From NCBI RefSeq assembly GCF_021290925.1, contig NZ_JAJSLX010000001.1, positions 1,302,001 through 1,366,000 of the forward strand: a stretch of DNA of 64,000 nucleotides, read 5' to 3'. The DNA is from Sessilibacter corallicola. Its GTDB lineage: Bacteria > Pseudomonadota > Gammaproteobacteria > Pseudomonadales > Cellvibrionaceae. The position numbers were made by a program, and so were the translations under genes. Below, piece by piece: positions 18,284 to 26,437 of this stretch (position 1 is the stretch's first letter; every line of letters starts with the position of its first letter). The notes under the pieces were generated by a model. The model was not told the DNA's origin. It saw only the letters and a program-made list of their open reading frames with translations, and searched no databases.

Positions 18284-20209
18284 TTATTGTTGGAACACAT
18301 AGGTTCCTGGTGCATCACCCAACACCGGATAACCCTTACTCGCATTTCCAACTTCGATTGGATCTATATTTTCTTTTTCTATCTCGGTTAACCAGGCAAC
18401 GTATTGGGGCCACCAGGATCCCTGCTGAACAGGGGTTTGATCAAACCAAGAATTCGGATCGATATAAGAATCTTCCGCCGTTCGTGTAGATTGTCTAAAG
18501 CGGCGTCGAGGATGGCCAGGCTCAGAAACAATACCGGCGTTATGGCCGCCACTGGTTAAGACAAAGGTCACATCGGTATCGCTTAAAATATGAATTTTAT
18601 AAACAGACTGCCAAGGAGCAACGTGATCTTTTTCAGTACCTACGGCAAAAATAGGGGCGCGAATATCGGTAATTGAAATCGGTTTTTCGTCAACCAAATA
18701 ATGACCTTGCGACAATTGATTTTCTAAAAATAACTTGCGCAAATATTCACTGTGCATTTTATAAGGCATGCGCGTCGAGTCAGAATTCCAGGCCATTAAA
18801 TCATTTACGCCCGAGCGTTCGCCCAACATGTATTCCCGAATCATGCGCGACCAAATTAAATCGTTGGAGCGCAACATTTGGAATGCGCCAGCCATTTGTT
18901 CGTTATCGAGAACGCCTTGATGCCACATCATATCTTCTAAGAAGGTAATTTGGCTTTGATCCACAAATAACATCAATTCACCGGCTTCGGCAAAATCGGT
19001 CTGTGCAGCCAACAAGCAAACGCTTTTAATTCGACGCTTATGCTGATTTGACGAATCTGTTAGCGTATCACTGCCAGAATTGCTTTGTTTATCCTGCCGC
19101 GCTTGTGTGGCAGCAGCAATACTGAGCAGAGTGCCTCCCAGACAATACCCTGCCGTATGGATCTCAGATTCACCGGTAATCGCCTCGATAGCATCCAGCG
19201 CGGCTTCAATGCCCAGCACGCGATAATCGTCCATCGATAAATCTCGATCTTCACTGGTCGGATTTTTCCAAGAAATGGTAAATACCGTAAATCCTTGTTG
19301 AACGAGATAATTAAAAAAGGAATTACTTTCGGATAAATCCAAAATGTAATATTTCATAATCCACGCTGGAACGACCAGCAATGGAACTTTATTCGTTTGC
19401 GGCGTTGATGGGGAGTACTGGATCAGCTCGATAAGTTTGTTTCTGAAAACAACTTTGCCGGGTGTAACAGCAATGTTTTTTCCCACTTGATAATCTTCGC
19501 AACCTGCCGGTCTTTTTCCGGTAACTGCTCGCTGCCAATCGTCCCACCAGTTCATCCAACCTCGCAACAGATTGGTACCACCCTCTGTAATCGTTGCTTG
19601 AATGACTTCTGGGTTGGTAAAAAAATTATTGCTCGGCGAAAAAGTATCTAATAATTGCCGCGTACCGAATTCCACCATTTTTTCATGATGCTTGGATACG
19701 CCTCTTACCCCCGTAGTCGCTTCGCTCCACCATTGCTCTTTCAGTAAAAAGCTTTGATGAATAAGATTAAACGGCCACGTTTGCCAACCGCCGTGAGCAA
19801 ATCGGCGATCGTTGCCCACCGGTCCGGCACAAGTTTCACCTTGGGACCAGAGCGCGCTGCGCAATCCGTAGTTAAAAAGCTGTATATTTTTTTGTGTCCA
19901 ATGTTCCAACAACTGCCACTGCTTACCTGGCGCTATGGCCAAGTGAGCAAACCAATCGGCGTAAGCTTCCATCACTGAGCCGGGAGAAACACCCAAGGTA
20001 AATCTTGCCATCATTGCGTGAACGGCTCGATCCAGATTTTCGCCCATCATTTCCGAGGGCGCATCCAGTGAAAGCGAGACATCTTCCAACAGACTTTGCA
20101 TGGGCCGCAGCCCATCAATCATAGGAAAATAATCTGTTGATAGATCGGTTAAAAATTCCAATCCATTGGGGAAAACAGTTGATTGGGGCAATACGAAAGA
20201 TTCGTTCAT
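18284..20209 (-). CDS. phaC: Poly(3-hydroxyalkanoate) synthase, class I-like PhaC
   Basis: Polymerises (R)-3-hydroxyacyl-CoA into polyhydroxyalkanoate on cytoplasmic granules. About 641 residues from ATG 20209 (a GTG lies three codons upstream at 20218). The N-terminal PhaC domain ('HGGWQTWPFNLIHQSFLL') precedes an alpha/beta-hydrolase domain with the lipase-like box GYCLGG, where the active Cys is at about residue 356. The other triad residues are in 'FAVGTEKDHVAPW' (Asp) and 'TSGGHNAGIV' (His). 'VPAWIMKYYILDL' is also typical. First gene of the minus-strand run phaC, hydratase-pta, ackA, fabI, with 57 bp or less between genes from here on. No PhaR, PhaB or phasin gene is nearby. Confidence 0.94.
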   Translation of the reverse strand: MNESFVLPQSTVFPNGLEFLTDLSTDYFPMIDGLRPMQSLLEDVSLSLDAPSEMMGENLDRAVHAMMARFTLGVSPGSVMEAYADWFAHLAIAPGKQWQLLEHWTQKNIQLFNYGLRSALWSQGETCAGPVGNDRRFAHGGWQTWPFNLIHQSFLLKEQWWSEATTGVRGVSKHHEKMVEFGTRQLLDTFSPSNNFFTNPEVIQATITEGGTNLLRGWMNWWDDWQRAVTGKRPAGCEDYQVGKNIAVTPGKVVFRNKLIELIQYSPSTPQTNKVPLLVVPAWIMKYYILDLSESNSFFNYLVQQGFTVFTISWKNPTSEDRDLSMDDYRVLGIEAALDAIEAITGESEIHTAGYCLGGTLLSIAAATQARQDKQSNSGSDTLTDSSNQHKRRIKSVCLLAAQTDFAEAGELMLFVDQSQITFLEDMMWHQGVLDNEQMAGAFQMLRSNDLIWSRMIREYMLGERSGVNDLMAWNSDSTRMPYKMHSEYLRKLFLENQLSQGHYLVDEKPISITDIRAPIFAVGTEKDHVAPWQSVYKIHILSDTDVTFVLTSGGHNAGIVSEPGHPRRRFRQSTRTAEDSYIDPNSWFDQTPVQQGSWWPQYVAWLTEIEKENIDPIEVGNASKGYPVLGDAPGTYVFQQ

Positions 20210-20663
20210 AGTAATCACTCACAATGAATGGAATAAAACGCAATTTTGGCAACGACTTTAATGAGGCGTGCGTAATTTATCTATGTGTTTTCAATCTCAA
20301 TTTCTACTTAAATAGGCTTTTGAAAGACGCAAAAAATATAACAGCCAAGCAACCGATACTACGTACCCAGTAATAATTTGAACATCGAATACGTTTGAAT
20401 AGAAACGACTAATTCTTTGCGGATATAGGACTCACGATAGATAAACTTAAAGGCACGCGAAAAATCCTTTTTGAATCTCTCCCTATTCCTAACGTGCCTT
20501 CACTAACAACGTGTCTAATTTGACATTGATTGGAAATTCTTCGTTTGAGCCAACTCAAACTTTTCTTGTTGTTTTCATAAAATTCATTCGACGATTAGAA
20601 CGTCTTTAAGAAAACCCAACGGGCAAGTAAATTATTCCGTTGTTTTTCAAGTTGGCTTTCTAT
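20210..20663. other. Intergenic region upstream of phaC
   Basis: About 450 bp between phaC and the upstream antiporter gene, both on the minus strand. It must hold the phaC promoter. The only structure seen is an 8-bp inverted repeat AAGGCACG / CGTGCCTT (20450-20457, 20493-20500). No convincing Pho box, sigma-54 site or ORF was found. Confidence 0.4.
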
Positions 20664-21815
20664 TTACGCCTCATTCTTTTTTAGCGCTATAGTCGTTAAC
20701 ACAGGGCCGAGCAATTCAAAGACAATGGAACTTGCAATAACAATTTGAATGATTAACTGTTGATATTGAGGCAGGTAGTGAGATGCAACCAGCGCCATAC
20801 CGATGGCAGCGCCCGCTTGAGGCAACAGTGACAGGCCAATCCAGCGCTTTGTCGTTTTGTTATTACCGGCAATTGACGCCCCAGCGTAACCCCCCAAAAA
20901 TTTCCCAACAATTCTGAGAATTACATACATCGCTGTTGGTACGAGTAACGTTATTAACGAATCAAATTCCAACAGGGTGCCCGCCAAAATAAAAAACAGC
21001 AGTAAAAACGGCCATTCAATATTTTCGATGGCGGTAAACGGCCGCTCGTGGTGGCGAGCCAAATTAGCAATGACACAGCCAGTGGTGATCGCCGCCAGCA
21101 GAAAAGACACTTCCAACCACAATGCCAAGCCACCACAGATAAACACCACCGCTAGAGCTTCCAATAAAATGGGCTCTCCCGGTTTTAGTCTGCCGGTCAC
21201 AGCAGAAGCGGGTAAGCCAATAACAATACCCAGAAGAATCCCGCCACCTAATTCACGAGTGATAGTACCTAAAGATTCCCAATCAGAACCCACAGCAATA
21301 ACAGCCAAACCTGCCGAAAAAAGTAACAGGCTCCAAACATCATCCAATGCCACTGCACCCAGTAATATTTTTGAAAATGGCGACTGAGCTTTGGTTTCCA
21401 CAACGGCATCAAAGGCTATTTCCGCGGCAGTGGCAGCAGCGATGCATCCGAGTACTAAAGCCACCTGCCAAGGAACACCCACGACATACATGCCAACACC
21501 AACCATCAATGCGGCACACAGTGATTCACCGAGGGATATAGAAAACAAAGAAGTGCCAAGTTGCGAAAACGTACTTGCGGTCAGCTTGCCGCCCAACAGA
21601 AATCCAACCATAACCAACGCGATGCTGGTTAACCAATCAAATTGGTCTTCAACTACATGGGGGATAACATCAAATACTTGTGGACCGATGAGAACACCGA
21701 TAGAAACCAGCAGAGTCACTCGTGGAATCTTGGTATTGCGAGCAATCGCATCGGCGATAAGACCTAAACAGAAAAAACTACCGATGGTAATTAATATAAT
21801 TTCTTCTCCGGTCAT
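20664..21815 (-). CDS. Monovalent cation:proton antiporter, CPA2 family
   Basis: 383 residues from ATG 21815 (AGGTG Shine-Dalgarno 5 nt upstream; a GTG at 21821 is the alternative). About twelve hydrophobic segments. The family core is visible in 'GLIADAIARNTKIPRVTLLVSIGVLIGP', 'LGCIAAATAAEIAFDAVVET', 'ILLGAVALDDVWSLLLFSAGL' (the 'DD' ion-binding region), and 'GLSLLPQAGAAIGMALVAS'. It would exchange Na+ or K+ for H+ across the inner membrane. It lacks the C-terminal TrkA-N/RCK domain of Kef-type proteins. Substrate cation cannot be told from sequence. It ends ~450 bp upstream of phaC; co-transcription is uncertain. Confidence 0.88.
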   Translation of the reverse strand: MTGEEIILITIGSFFCLGLIADAIARNTKIPRVTLLVSIGVLIGPQVFDVIPHVVEDQFDWLTSIALVMVGFLLGGKLTASTFSQLGTSLFSISLGESLCAALMVGVGMYVVGVPWQVALVLGCIAAATAAEIAFDAVVETKAQSPFSKILLGAVALDDVWSLLLFSAGLAVIAVGSDWESLGTITRELGGGILLGIVIGLPASAVTGRLKPGEPILLEALAVVFICGGLALWLEVSFLLAAITTGCVIANLARHHERPFTAIENIEWPFLLLFFILAGTLLEFDSLITLLVPTAMYVILRIVGKFLGGYAGASIAGNNKTTKRWIGLSLLPQAGAAIGMALVASHYLPQYQQLIIQIVIASSIVFELLGPVLTTIALKKNEA

Positions 21816-22069
21816 ACACACACCTTAATAGAAAGCATTAAAACCTTTAAATCACACAGGTTCGTGCAGACTATCATGTAATCAGGAGGAGACTTTAAAG
21901 ACGATCAAATTGTAGAAATTAATTCGTAAAAGATGAAAATTTAAGAGATAAAACGTTGAGAATTAACATTAAGGGTATAAAAAGGTAAATACGATTGATC
22001 GCATTTATCCCACAGCCATCTGTGATGACCGTGGGTACTCAATGAGTTTTAGAGTTTAGATTGAAGCAA

Positions 22070-22777
22070 TTAATGCACTTCGGCTTGTTCTGCCAAAGAC
22101 AGAAGACCTGGAACCGCAAATGAAATCACTCGATCGAGCAGATCATTTTCATCGATCACACCTTCCAGGTTTTCCAAGTAGTGTTCGACTTTTTCAATCT
22201 GCGTGTGAACAGCCTGCTCAATGTTTAATAAAAAGTACACTTGCCAACTGATTTCTTCACGACCGGCGTTCGGAAGAATCTCGATCAATGCGTCAATAAA
22301 GGGTTTTAATTGAGCATTGTGTTCTTTTAATGCCAGAAGTAAATCGGAAGAAAAGCCCAAATTAGCAGCTCGCGCTAATAAAGAACCGGATGAGACATTA
22401 TCTTGGTTTTCAGTGGGTAACGAAATTGACGGCTTTAAAAGCGCCTTGAGAATGGCAGCAACCTTGTCTTGCCTTGGCAGATCTTGCTCCAAAGCTTGGC
22501 TCAACAGTCGCTGACGCTCGGTACAAATCTCTTCACTTGCACGTTTAACAAGTGCAATCAACAACTGATCTTTGGTACCAAAATAGTAATTTACCGCCGC
22601 CAAGTGGGTTTTGGCTTCACGGGTGAGCTCGCGAAGATTGACTCGATCGAACCCTTTTTGAGCAAAAAGTCGTTGTGCGGTGTTTAAGATCCGCTCTCTA
22701 GTCTCGTTGTCTTCCAACGCTAATTTCGGTCGACCTCTGGTCGGCTTTGGAATGACTCCTCCGTCTTCTTGATACAT
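22070..22777 (-). CDS. TetR/AcrR family transcriptional regulator
   Basis: About 235 residues from ATG 22777. An in-frame start at 22855 exists, but its 26 extra residues are not TetR-like and the region holds a dispersed repeat. The DNA-binding domain is typical: 'RGRPKLALEDNETRERILNTAQRLFAQKGFDRVNLRELTREAKTHLAAVNYYFGTKDQLLIALVKRASEEI'. The C-terminal ligand/dimer domain is helical, with the pattern of AefR/YbiH-like TetR proteins that have 'NYYFG.K..L'. Its target is unknown; by proximity it could control the CPA2 antiporter or the PHA cluster. Codon use is ordinary for the window, unlike the other TetR gene at 25382. Confidence 0.9.
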   Translation of the reverse strand: MYQEDGGVIPKPTRGRPKLALEDNETRERILNTAQRLFAQKGFDRVNLRELTREAKTHLAAVNYYFGTKDQLLIALVKRASEEICTERQRLLSQALEQDLPRQDKVAAILKALLKPSISLPTENQDNVSSGSLLARAANLGFSSDLLLALKEHNAQLKPFIDALIEILPNAGREEISWQVYFLLNIEQAVHTQIEKVEHYLENLEGVIDENDLLDRVISFAVPGLLSLAEQAEVH

Positions 22778-22821
22778 TGTTGAATAATCCCCTGTATAAG
22801 TATGAAATCTAAATTCTTTTA

Positions 22822-22836
22822 CTAGGGCCTGTTCAC
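22822..22836 (+). repeat. Direct repeat CTAGGGCCTGTTCAC (copy 2, left boundary of AT-rich block)
   Basis: Identical over 15 bp to 26423-26437 and sharing an 11-bp core with 9080-9094. It lies just upstream of the chosen TetR start on the minus strand. Confidence 0.7.
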
Positions 22837-23350
22837 GCTCTTTTGTTCTTCTCACCGCTTACAGAGCGGAATCTCGCGCTCAACCTTTGTTCCGGTAATA
22901 AGCCGCCGCGAACAACGTTGTCTATTGCCACACGCACTGCCAGAGTCATTCCTACTCGAAGTGTTATCTTTCACTCAGGCAAGCCAAGCGACCGTTTGTC
23001 TAACGGATATAAGATGGATTAAAAAATTATCTTCAGTGGAATCCTTCAATATGGTGTGAACAAGCCCGTATCTCTAATGTTCTTTTTATAATCAGGAAGT
23101 CTTGTTGGAGGGCTACAACATTTGATCAGCTTGCGTTCTTTATTGATTGCTTTGGTGAATTGGCACTGTTGTCTCTGCACTAATCAACATGCCACCAATA
23201 GCATTTCTCCTGCACATAAAGCCACATTTACTTACGTTGCACTTACAAATGCAAACTCAACTTCATTCCTGGTGTTTACAGTATTATTTGGTGTTAAACC
23301 TAATGAATTAGTAAAAATTTTATCATCCCCCTGAAATTAAAAAATCAACA

Positions 23351-23369
23351 TATGTGATGATTTCACATA
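23351..23369. promoter_or_regulatory. Palindrome resembling a CRP/FNR-type site
   Basis: TATGTGA-TGATT-TCACATA is a perfect 7-5-7 inverted repeat. The half-sites are those of CRP (TGTGA/TCACA), but the spacer is 5 rather than 6 bp, so it is either a variant site or one for another dimeric regulator. It lies 20 bp before a short ORF with a strong ribosome site. Confidence 0.4.
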
Positions 23370-23389
23370 CGGACATAGGAGGGTTTTTG

Positions 23390-23434
23390 ATGGAATCGCG
23401 AGGAGTGGGATGGGCAGCACTGGTTGTTGAATGA
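23390..23434 (+). CDS. Possible 14-residue peptide
   Basis: ATG at 23390 is preceded by AGGAGGG (23377-23383) at 6 nt, the strongest Shine-Dalgarno in the AT-rich block. It encodes MESRGVGWAALVVE before TGA. With the palindrome just upstream it looks like a translated leader or a micro-ORF, but nothing downstream on this strand is obviously controlled by it. Confidence 0.2.
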   Translation: MESRGVGWAALVVE

Positions 23435-24097
23435 TCGATAACTTGCACAGAAAATGGTGGCGGTTAAAAATCAATCAGAGCGTCAACACCTAGATTTTAA
23501 GGTTTGGCGCCTGTTTCACCGAATAAAAATACTATTTTGAACGCCAACTGAACGGATACTGAGTGCGCCAGTGTAAAACTTCTTGATCATTTAACCGAAA
23601 AACGTTTTTTTTATTAAGACAAAATGGCATCTAATTAAACATCCAGTCACATTATTGAATTAATAAATACACAGACATGTTAAATAAAAGCGACCTACTT
23701 CACATTATCGAGACAAAAGTAAACTTAGGTTTTAACATTCAATAATAAATAAAAGATAATATATGCAAAGGGAATTTCAGTGAAAAAGGTATAAGGCGAG
23801 ATAGCTAGTGACCAATAAGCCGAAGGTACGGCGTTTGATCACTCTACAAACCTTAATGATAGGATATGTCTCATCTCCTCTTCTAGATTTGGCTACCACG
23901 CCACCTTCCACTGGTGACCTTCACCAAAAATGATAACTACACACTGGGTTTACGAGACCGAGTGAAGAGATTTGAATCGATTATTCGATTAACATCTCAA
24001 CAATTACCTTGCAAACACAAAAAAGATTAAATTTTATTCAGCAAGGTGAGAAAAAGAAAATTAGGGCTTAGGGTGGCCCACCTAAAGAAATATCAAG

Positions 24098-24184
24098 AAT
24101 TTTTGGCCAGATAACTGAATTGTTGGTTAATTTTGGCTCTTATAACTAGATTTTGACCAATTACTGTAATTTTTGACAGCTGAG
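24098..24184 (+). repeat. Degenerate ATTTTTGGCC/ATTTTGACC repeats
   Basis: Four related words starting near 24099, 24130, 24150 and 24169 (ATTTTTGGCCAGATAACTG, ATTTTGGCTCTTATAACT, ATTTTGACCAATTACTG, ATTTTTGACAGCTG). The last three are spaced 19-20 bp, close to two helical turns, as for cooperative protein-binding sites or iterons. Confidence 0.35.
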
Positions 24185-24386
24185 AAAATAGGAAAAGCCT
24201 CTTGTTATAAAGCGAAATATCTACTTGAATACAACCAAGAATTAAAAGTTATAAGAATCTAGAATTTTAATGTATAATCAAATTCAAGATGACTTAAAAA
24301 CCTACACTTCACATGGTTGAGCTCAAGAGATAGGACTCTAACGGAATAGATAGCTCGAAACGGAAATCGAACAAAAGGAATTCAAA

Positions 24387-24449
24387 ATGAAAGTAATCGC
24401 TACAGTTCTAATTTCGCATTTCTTCGAAGAAAGAACTGAAACTGGCTAG
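24387..24449 (+). CDS. Possible 20-residue peptide or truncated gene start
   Basis: AAGGAA (24375-24380) lies 6 nt before ATG 24387. The frame reads MKVIATVLISHFFEERTETG then TAG. Its codons (GTA, GCT, GTT, CTA) resemble those of the strongly expressed genes here. It may be a peptide, or the first codons of a decayed gene, since the N-terminus looks like the start of a signal sequence. Confidence 0.2.
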   Translation: MKVIATVLISHFFEERTETG

Positions 24450-25298
24450 CTCAATATCTAGATTTAAACACAAGTAAAATTCTCAAGCTCAACAGGCTTA
24501 TTGTTAACCCTGTTAATAGATAAGGCTTGCCCAAAAAATCGATTATTAATTTTCGTTTTACGCAAGCAAATTCACGCTAAACCAGATGTAAAAAAATTAT
24601 CGAATTGTTCTTGACTAAACATTTTGAATGAACGATAAAATTATTAAGCGCGAATTTAAGACCAAACGGATGTGTAAATCCAAAAAAGCTAGAGCAGATA
24701 GAAATTAAAAATCAAAAGTTTAAAAAAATTAACATAATTTAAGTGTAAAAAACCAAAACGGATAGGATAAATCGCCAATTTAAAACACAATCAAATTGCA
24801 GCGGTTTATTACAGGGGCATTAAAAACAGCAACAAAAAATAAAGTTTTAAAAACGTGACAAAACACTCTTTTAAACTGTTGCTTAGCCCCATACATTAAA
24901 CACTGAATTAACATACAGTAGTTATAAAAGATTAGATTTGGCAACATTAATTAGGCACTACTAAATTACATAAATAAGCCAAATCCGACAGACAAACTGT
25001 CATAGACAAACAAAGAGTACCTGCAATCAATTTCATAACAAGGATTGATCTGCTACTAAAAGACTAGAAATTTTTCGTAAAGAAATTTGAATTTCGATGT
25101 CAGAATGAAAACCAAATTTTATTTCGAAATTGATAGATACAAAAAACATTACGGAAAAAATGTTTACTGATATCAGTTTCGAATAAAACACTGCAAGGAA
25201 GCAGAAACAACAAAAGGGCATACGCCACTAGTCCAACATCTACCTACTGAAAACATTGTTGGCCTCTTAGCGTGAAACTTGCTGAAAACCAAAATAGA

Positions 25299-25315
25299 TT
25301 ACACAAAAAGTGTAA
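25299..25315. promoter_or_regulatory. Operator-like palindrome upstream of the TetR gene
   Basis: TTACAC-AAAAA-GTGTAA is a perfect 6-5-6 inverted repeat 66 bp before the start codon at 25382. Its size and position suit an autoregulatory TetR operator (inference). Confidence 0.4.
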
Positions 25316-25381
25316 CGAAAAATTAAAAATACATTTTATTAAAACTGCGGATTCATTAATCGTTTACAAGGAAGCTAAATT

Positions 25382-26017
25382 ATGAACACTGAAAAAGTAA
25401 AAAGAAGTTCTCGTGGTCGTCCAATCTCTTTCGACAAGGGTCAACTTGTACAATCAGTTATGCACAAGTTTTGGGAACAGGGTTATAACAACGTCTCTTT
25501 AAACGAGATTGCACGTGACAACGGTCTAACTCGTGCAAGCTTGTATCACAGCTTTGATTCAAAAGAAGCACTATTCCTACAAGCATTGAACCTATACATT
25601 AAAAACTCACCAGACGCTTTACTAGATAACTTGGATGAAGACGTACACGTTGGTGACACTTTCTTCTCCTTAATGGATCGAATCAGTGAAGCACGCGCTG
25701 CCGACGAACGTCATCGTGGTTGTATGGTGTTTAACTGCATCAACGAATTAATCACTTCTGATAGCGCGCTTGCTAAGCAACTGACTGATGTATTAGAAAA
25801 GCGTCGTCAACGTGTAAACTCCTTATTCGCTATCGCGGTTAAGAATAACGAATTGCCACAACACACTGATGTTGTTCTTTACAGTAATATGTTCCTAACC
25901 TTCCTTTGCGGTTTGAGCACGTTCTCTAAGACGGCTTCTGGCGAGCAAGAATTGAAACAATTGTGCGAAGGCTTCCTAAACAGCTTAGGTTTCTACCGCC
26001 GCTCTGCTACTCAGTAA
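25382..26017 (+). CDS. TetR family regulator with codons of a highly expressed gene
   Basis: 211 residues. The helix-turn-helix is clear: 'SRGRPISFDKGQLVQSVMHKFWEQGYNNVSLNEIARDNGLTRASLYHSFDSKEALFLQALNLYI', close to the subgroup of TetR proteins with 'LY.HF..KE.LF'. The C-terminal domain includes 'HRGCMVFNCINELI' and 'LTFLCGLSTFSKTASGEQELKQL'. The ribosome site AAGGAAG (25368-25374) is good. Arginine is nearly always CGT, and GGT, GCT, ACT, AAC and TTC are preferred, as in glnA; other regulators here do not show this. It has a long AT-rich upstream region and a strong hairpin after it. Target genes unknown. Confidence 0.9.
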   Translation: MNTEKVKRSSRGRPISFDKGQLVQSVMHKFWEQGYNNVSLNEIARDNGLTRASLYHSFDSKEALFLQALNLYIKNSPDALLDNLDEDVHVGDTFFSLMDRISEARAADERHRGCMVFNCINELITSDSALAKQLTDVLEKRRQRVNSLFAIAVKNNELPQHTDVVLYSNMFLTFLCGLSTFSKTASGEQELKQLCEGFLNSLGFYRRSATQ

Positions 26018-26032
26018 TAATCAGTAGTTAAT

Positions 26033-26082
26033 AAGTCCTCGCCTTTGTTTACTAAAAAAATTAGTTAAGCAAAGGCGGACTT
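26033..26082 (+). terminator. Hairpin after the TetR gene
   Basis: AAGTCC..CGCCTTTG (26033-26047) pairs with CAAAGGCGGACTT (26070-26082), and inner TTACTAA/TTAGTTAA extend the stem around an A-rich loop. A T-rich stretch (CTTTTTTATTT) follows 18 bp later rather than at once. Probably the transcript end. Confidence 0.7.
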
Positions 26083-26422
26083 AAAGTTCTCTCTTCCCCT
26101 CTTTTTTATTTATCAATCCCTCGTTGTTTCTCTTCTCTTAACTGAGCGCCCGTTTTTCTTTCGTTAGAAAATAATTTACTCGTTACCTAAAAACTAAAAT
26201 TAATGAACATTCAAAAAATAAAGATTCACGGTTAACAAAAACCCAATTACTTTATTAAAGATCGAACGTTCAAGAAAAGATTGTTAGGAAGCGATAGAAA
26301 TAGCCGAAGCTAAGAAGGAAAGGATAAGAACTGGATTCAAGGCTTTCCACTCATAACTAGCAACTGAATGAAAAGCCTGTGTACAAGGTAGAAGATGCAA
26401 AATACTAGAAAACTAAAGGATC
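26083..26422. other. AT-rich spacer between TetR hairpin and hemY
   Basis: About 340 bp with no ORF, promoter or RNA feature that I can support. It ends at the right-hand copy of the CTAGGGCCTGTTCAC repeat. Confidence 0.4.
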
Positions 26423-26437
26423 CTAGGGCCTGTTCAC
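26423..26437 (+). repeat. Direct repeat CTAGGGCCTGTTCAC (copy 3, right boundary of AT-rich block)
   Basis: Identical to 22822-22836 over 15 bp, same orientation. It overlaps the last codons of hemY: the TGA stop of hemY (26434-26436, minus strand) is inside it. Confidence 0.7.

Larger units (their letters stand above)
22860..25381. other. 2.5-kb AT-rich region without a convincing long gene
   Basis: Stops are frequent in all frames and the only long frames (23122-23334 plus, 25033-25221 minus) lack family-like sequence. The block contains a perfect palindrome before a short ORF (23351), an AATCGA-TTAT-TCGATT repeat (23975-23990), a set of ATTTTTG(G/A)C repeats (24098-24184), a second short ORF with a good ribosome site (24387), and an operator-like palindrome (25299). 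The first ~500 bp are less AT-rich than the rest. It could be a large regulatory region for the TetR gene at 25382, the remains of lost genes, or a non-autonomous inserted element; an unrecognised ncRNA cannot be excluded. Confidence 0.5.

Noticed and set aside
23122-23334. 70-codon open frame in the AT-rich block
   Set aside because: Starts at TTG without a fitting ribosome site, composition is not protein-like, and it matches no family I know.
23351-23369. True CRP site
   Set aside because: Half-sites fit but the spacer is 5 bp; kept only as a palindrome.
25033-25221. 62-codon minus-strand frame upstream of the TetR gene
   Set aside because: Hydrophobic and Phe-rich as expected from AT-rich DNA read by chance; no ribosome site.
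22822-26437. Composite transposon or integrated plasmid
   Set aside because: No transposase, integrase or replication gene and no inverted terminal ends are visible; only short direct repeats.
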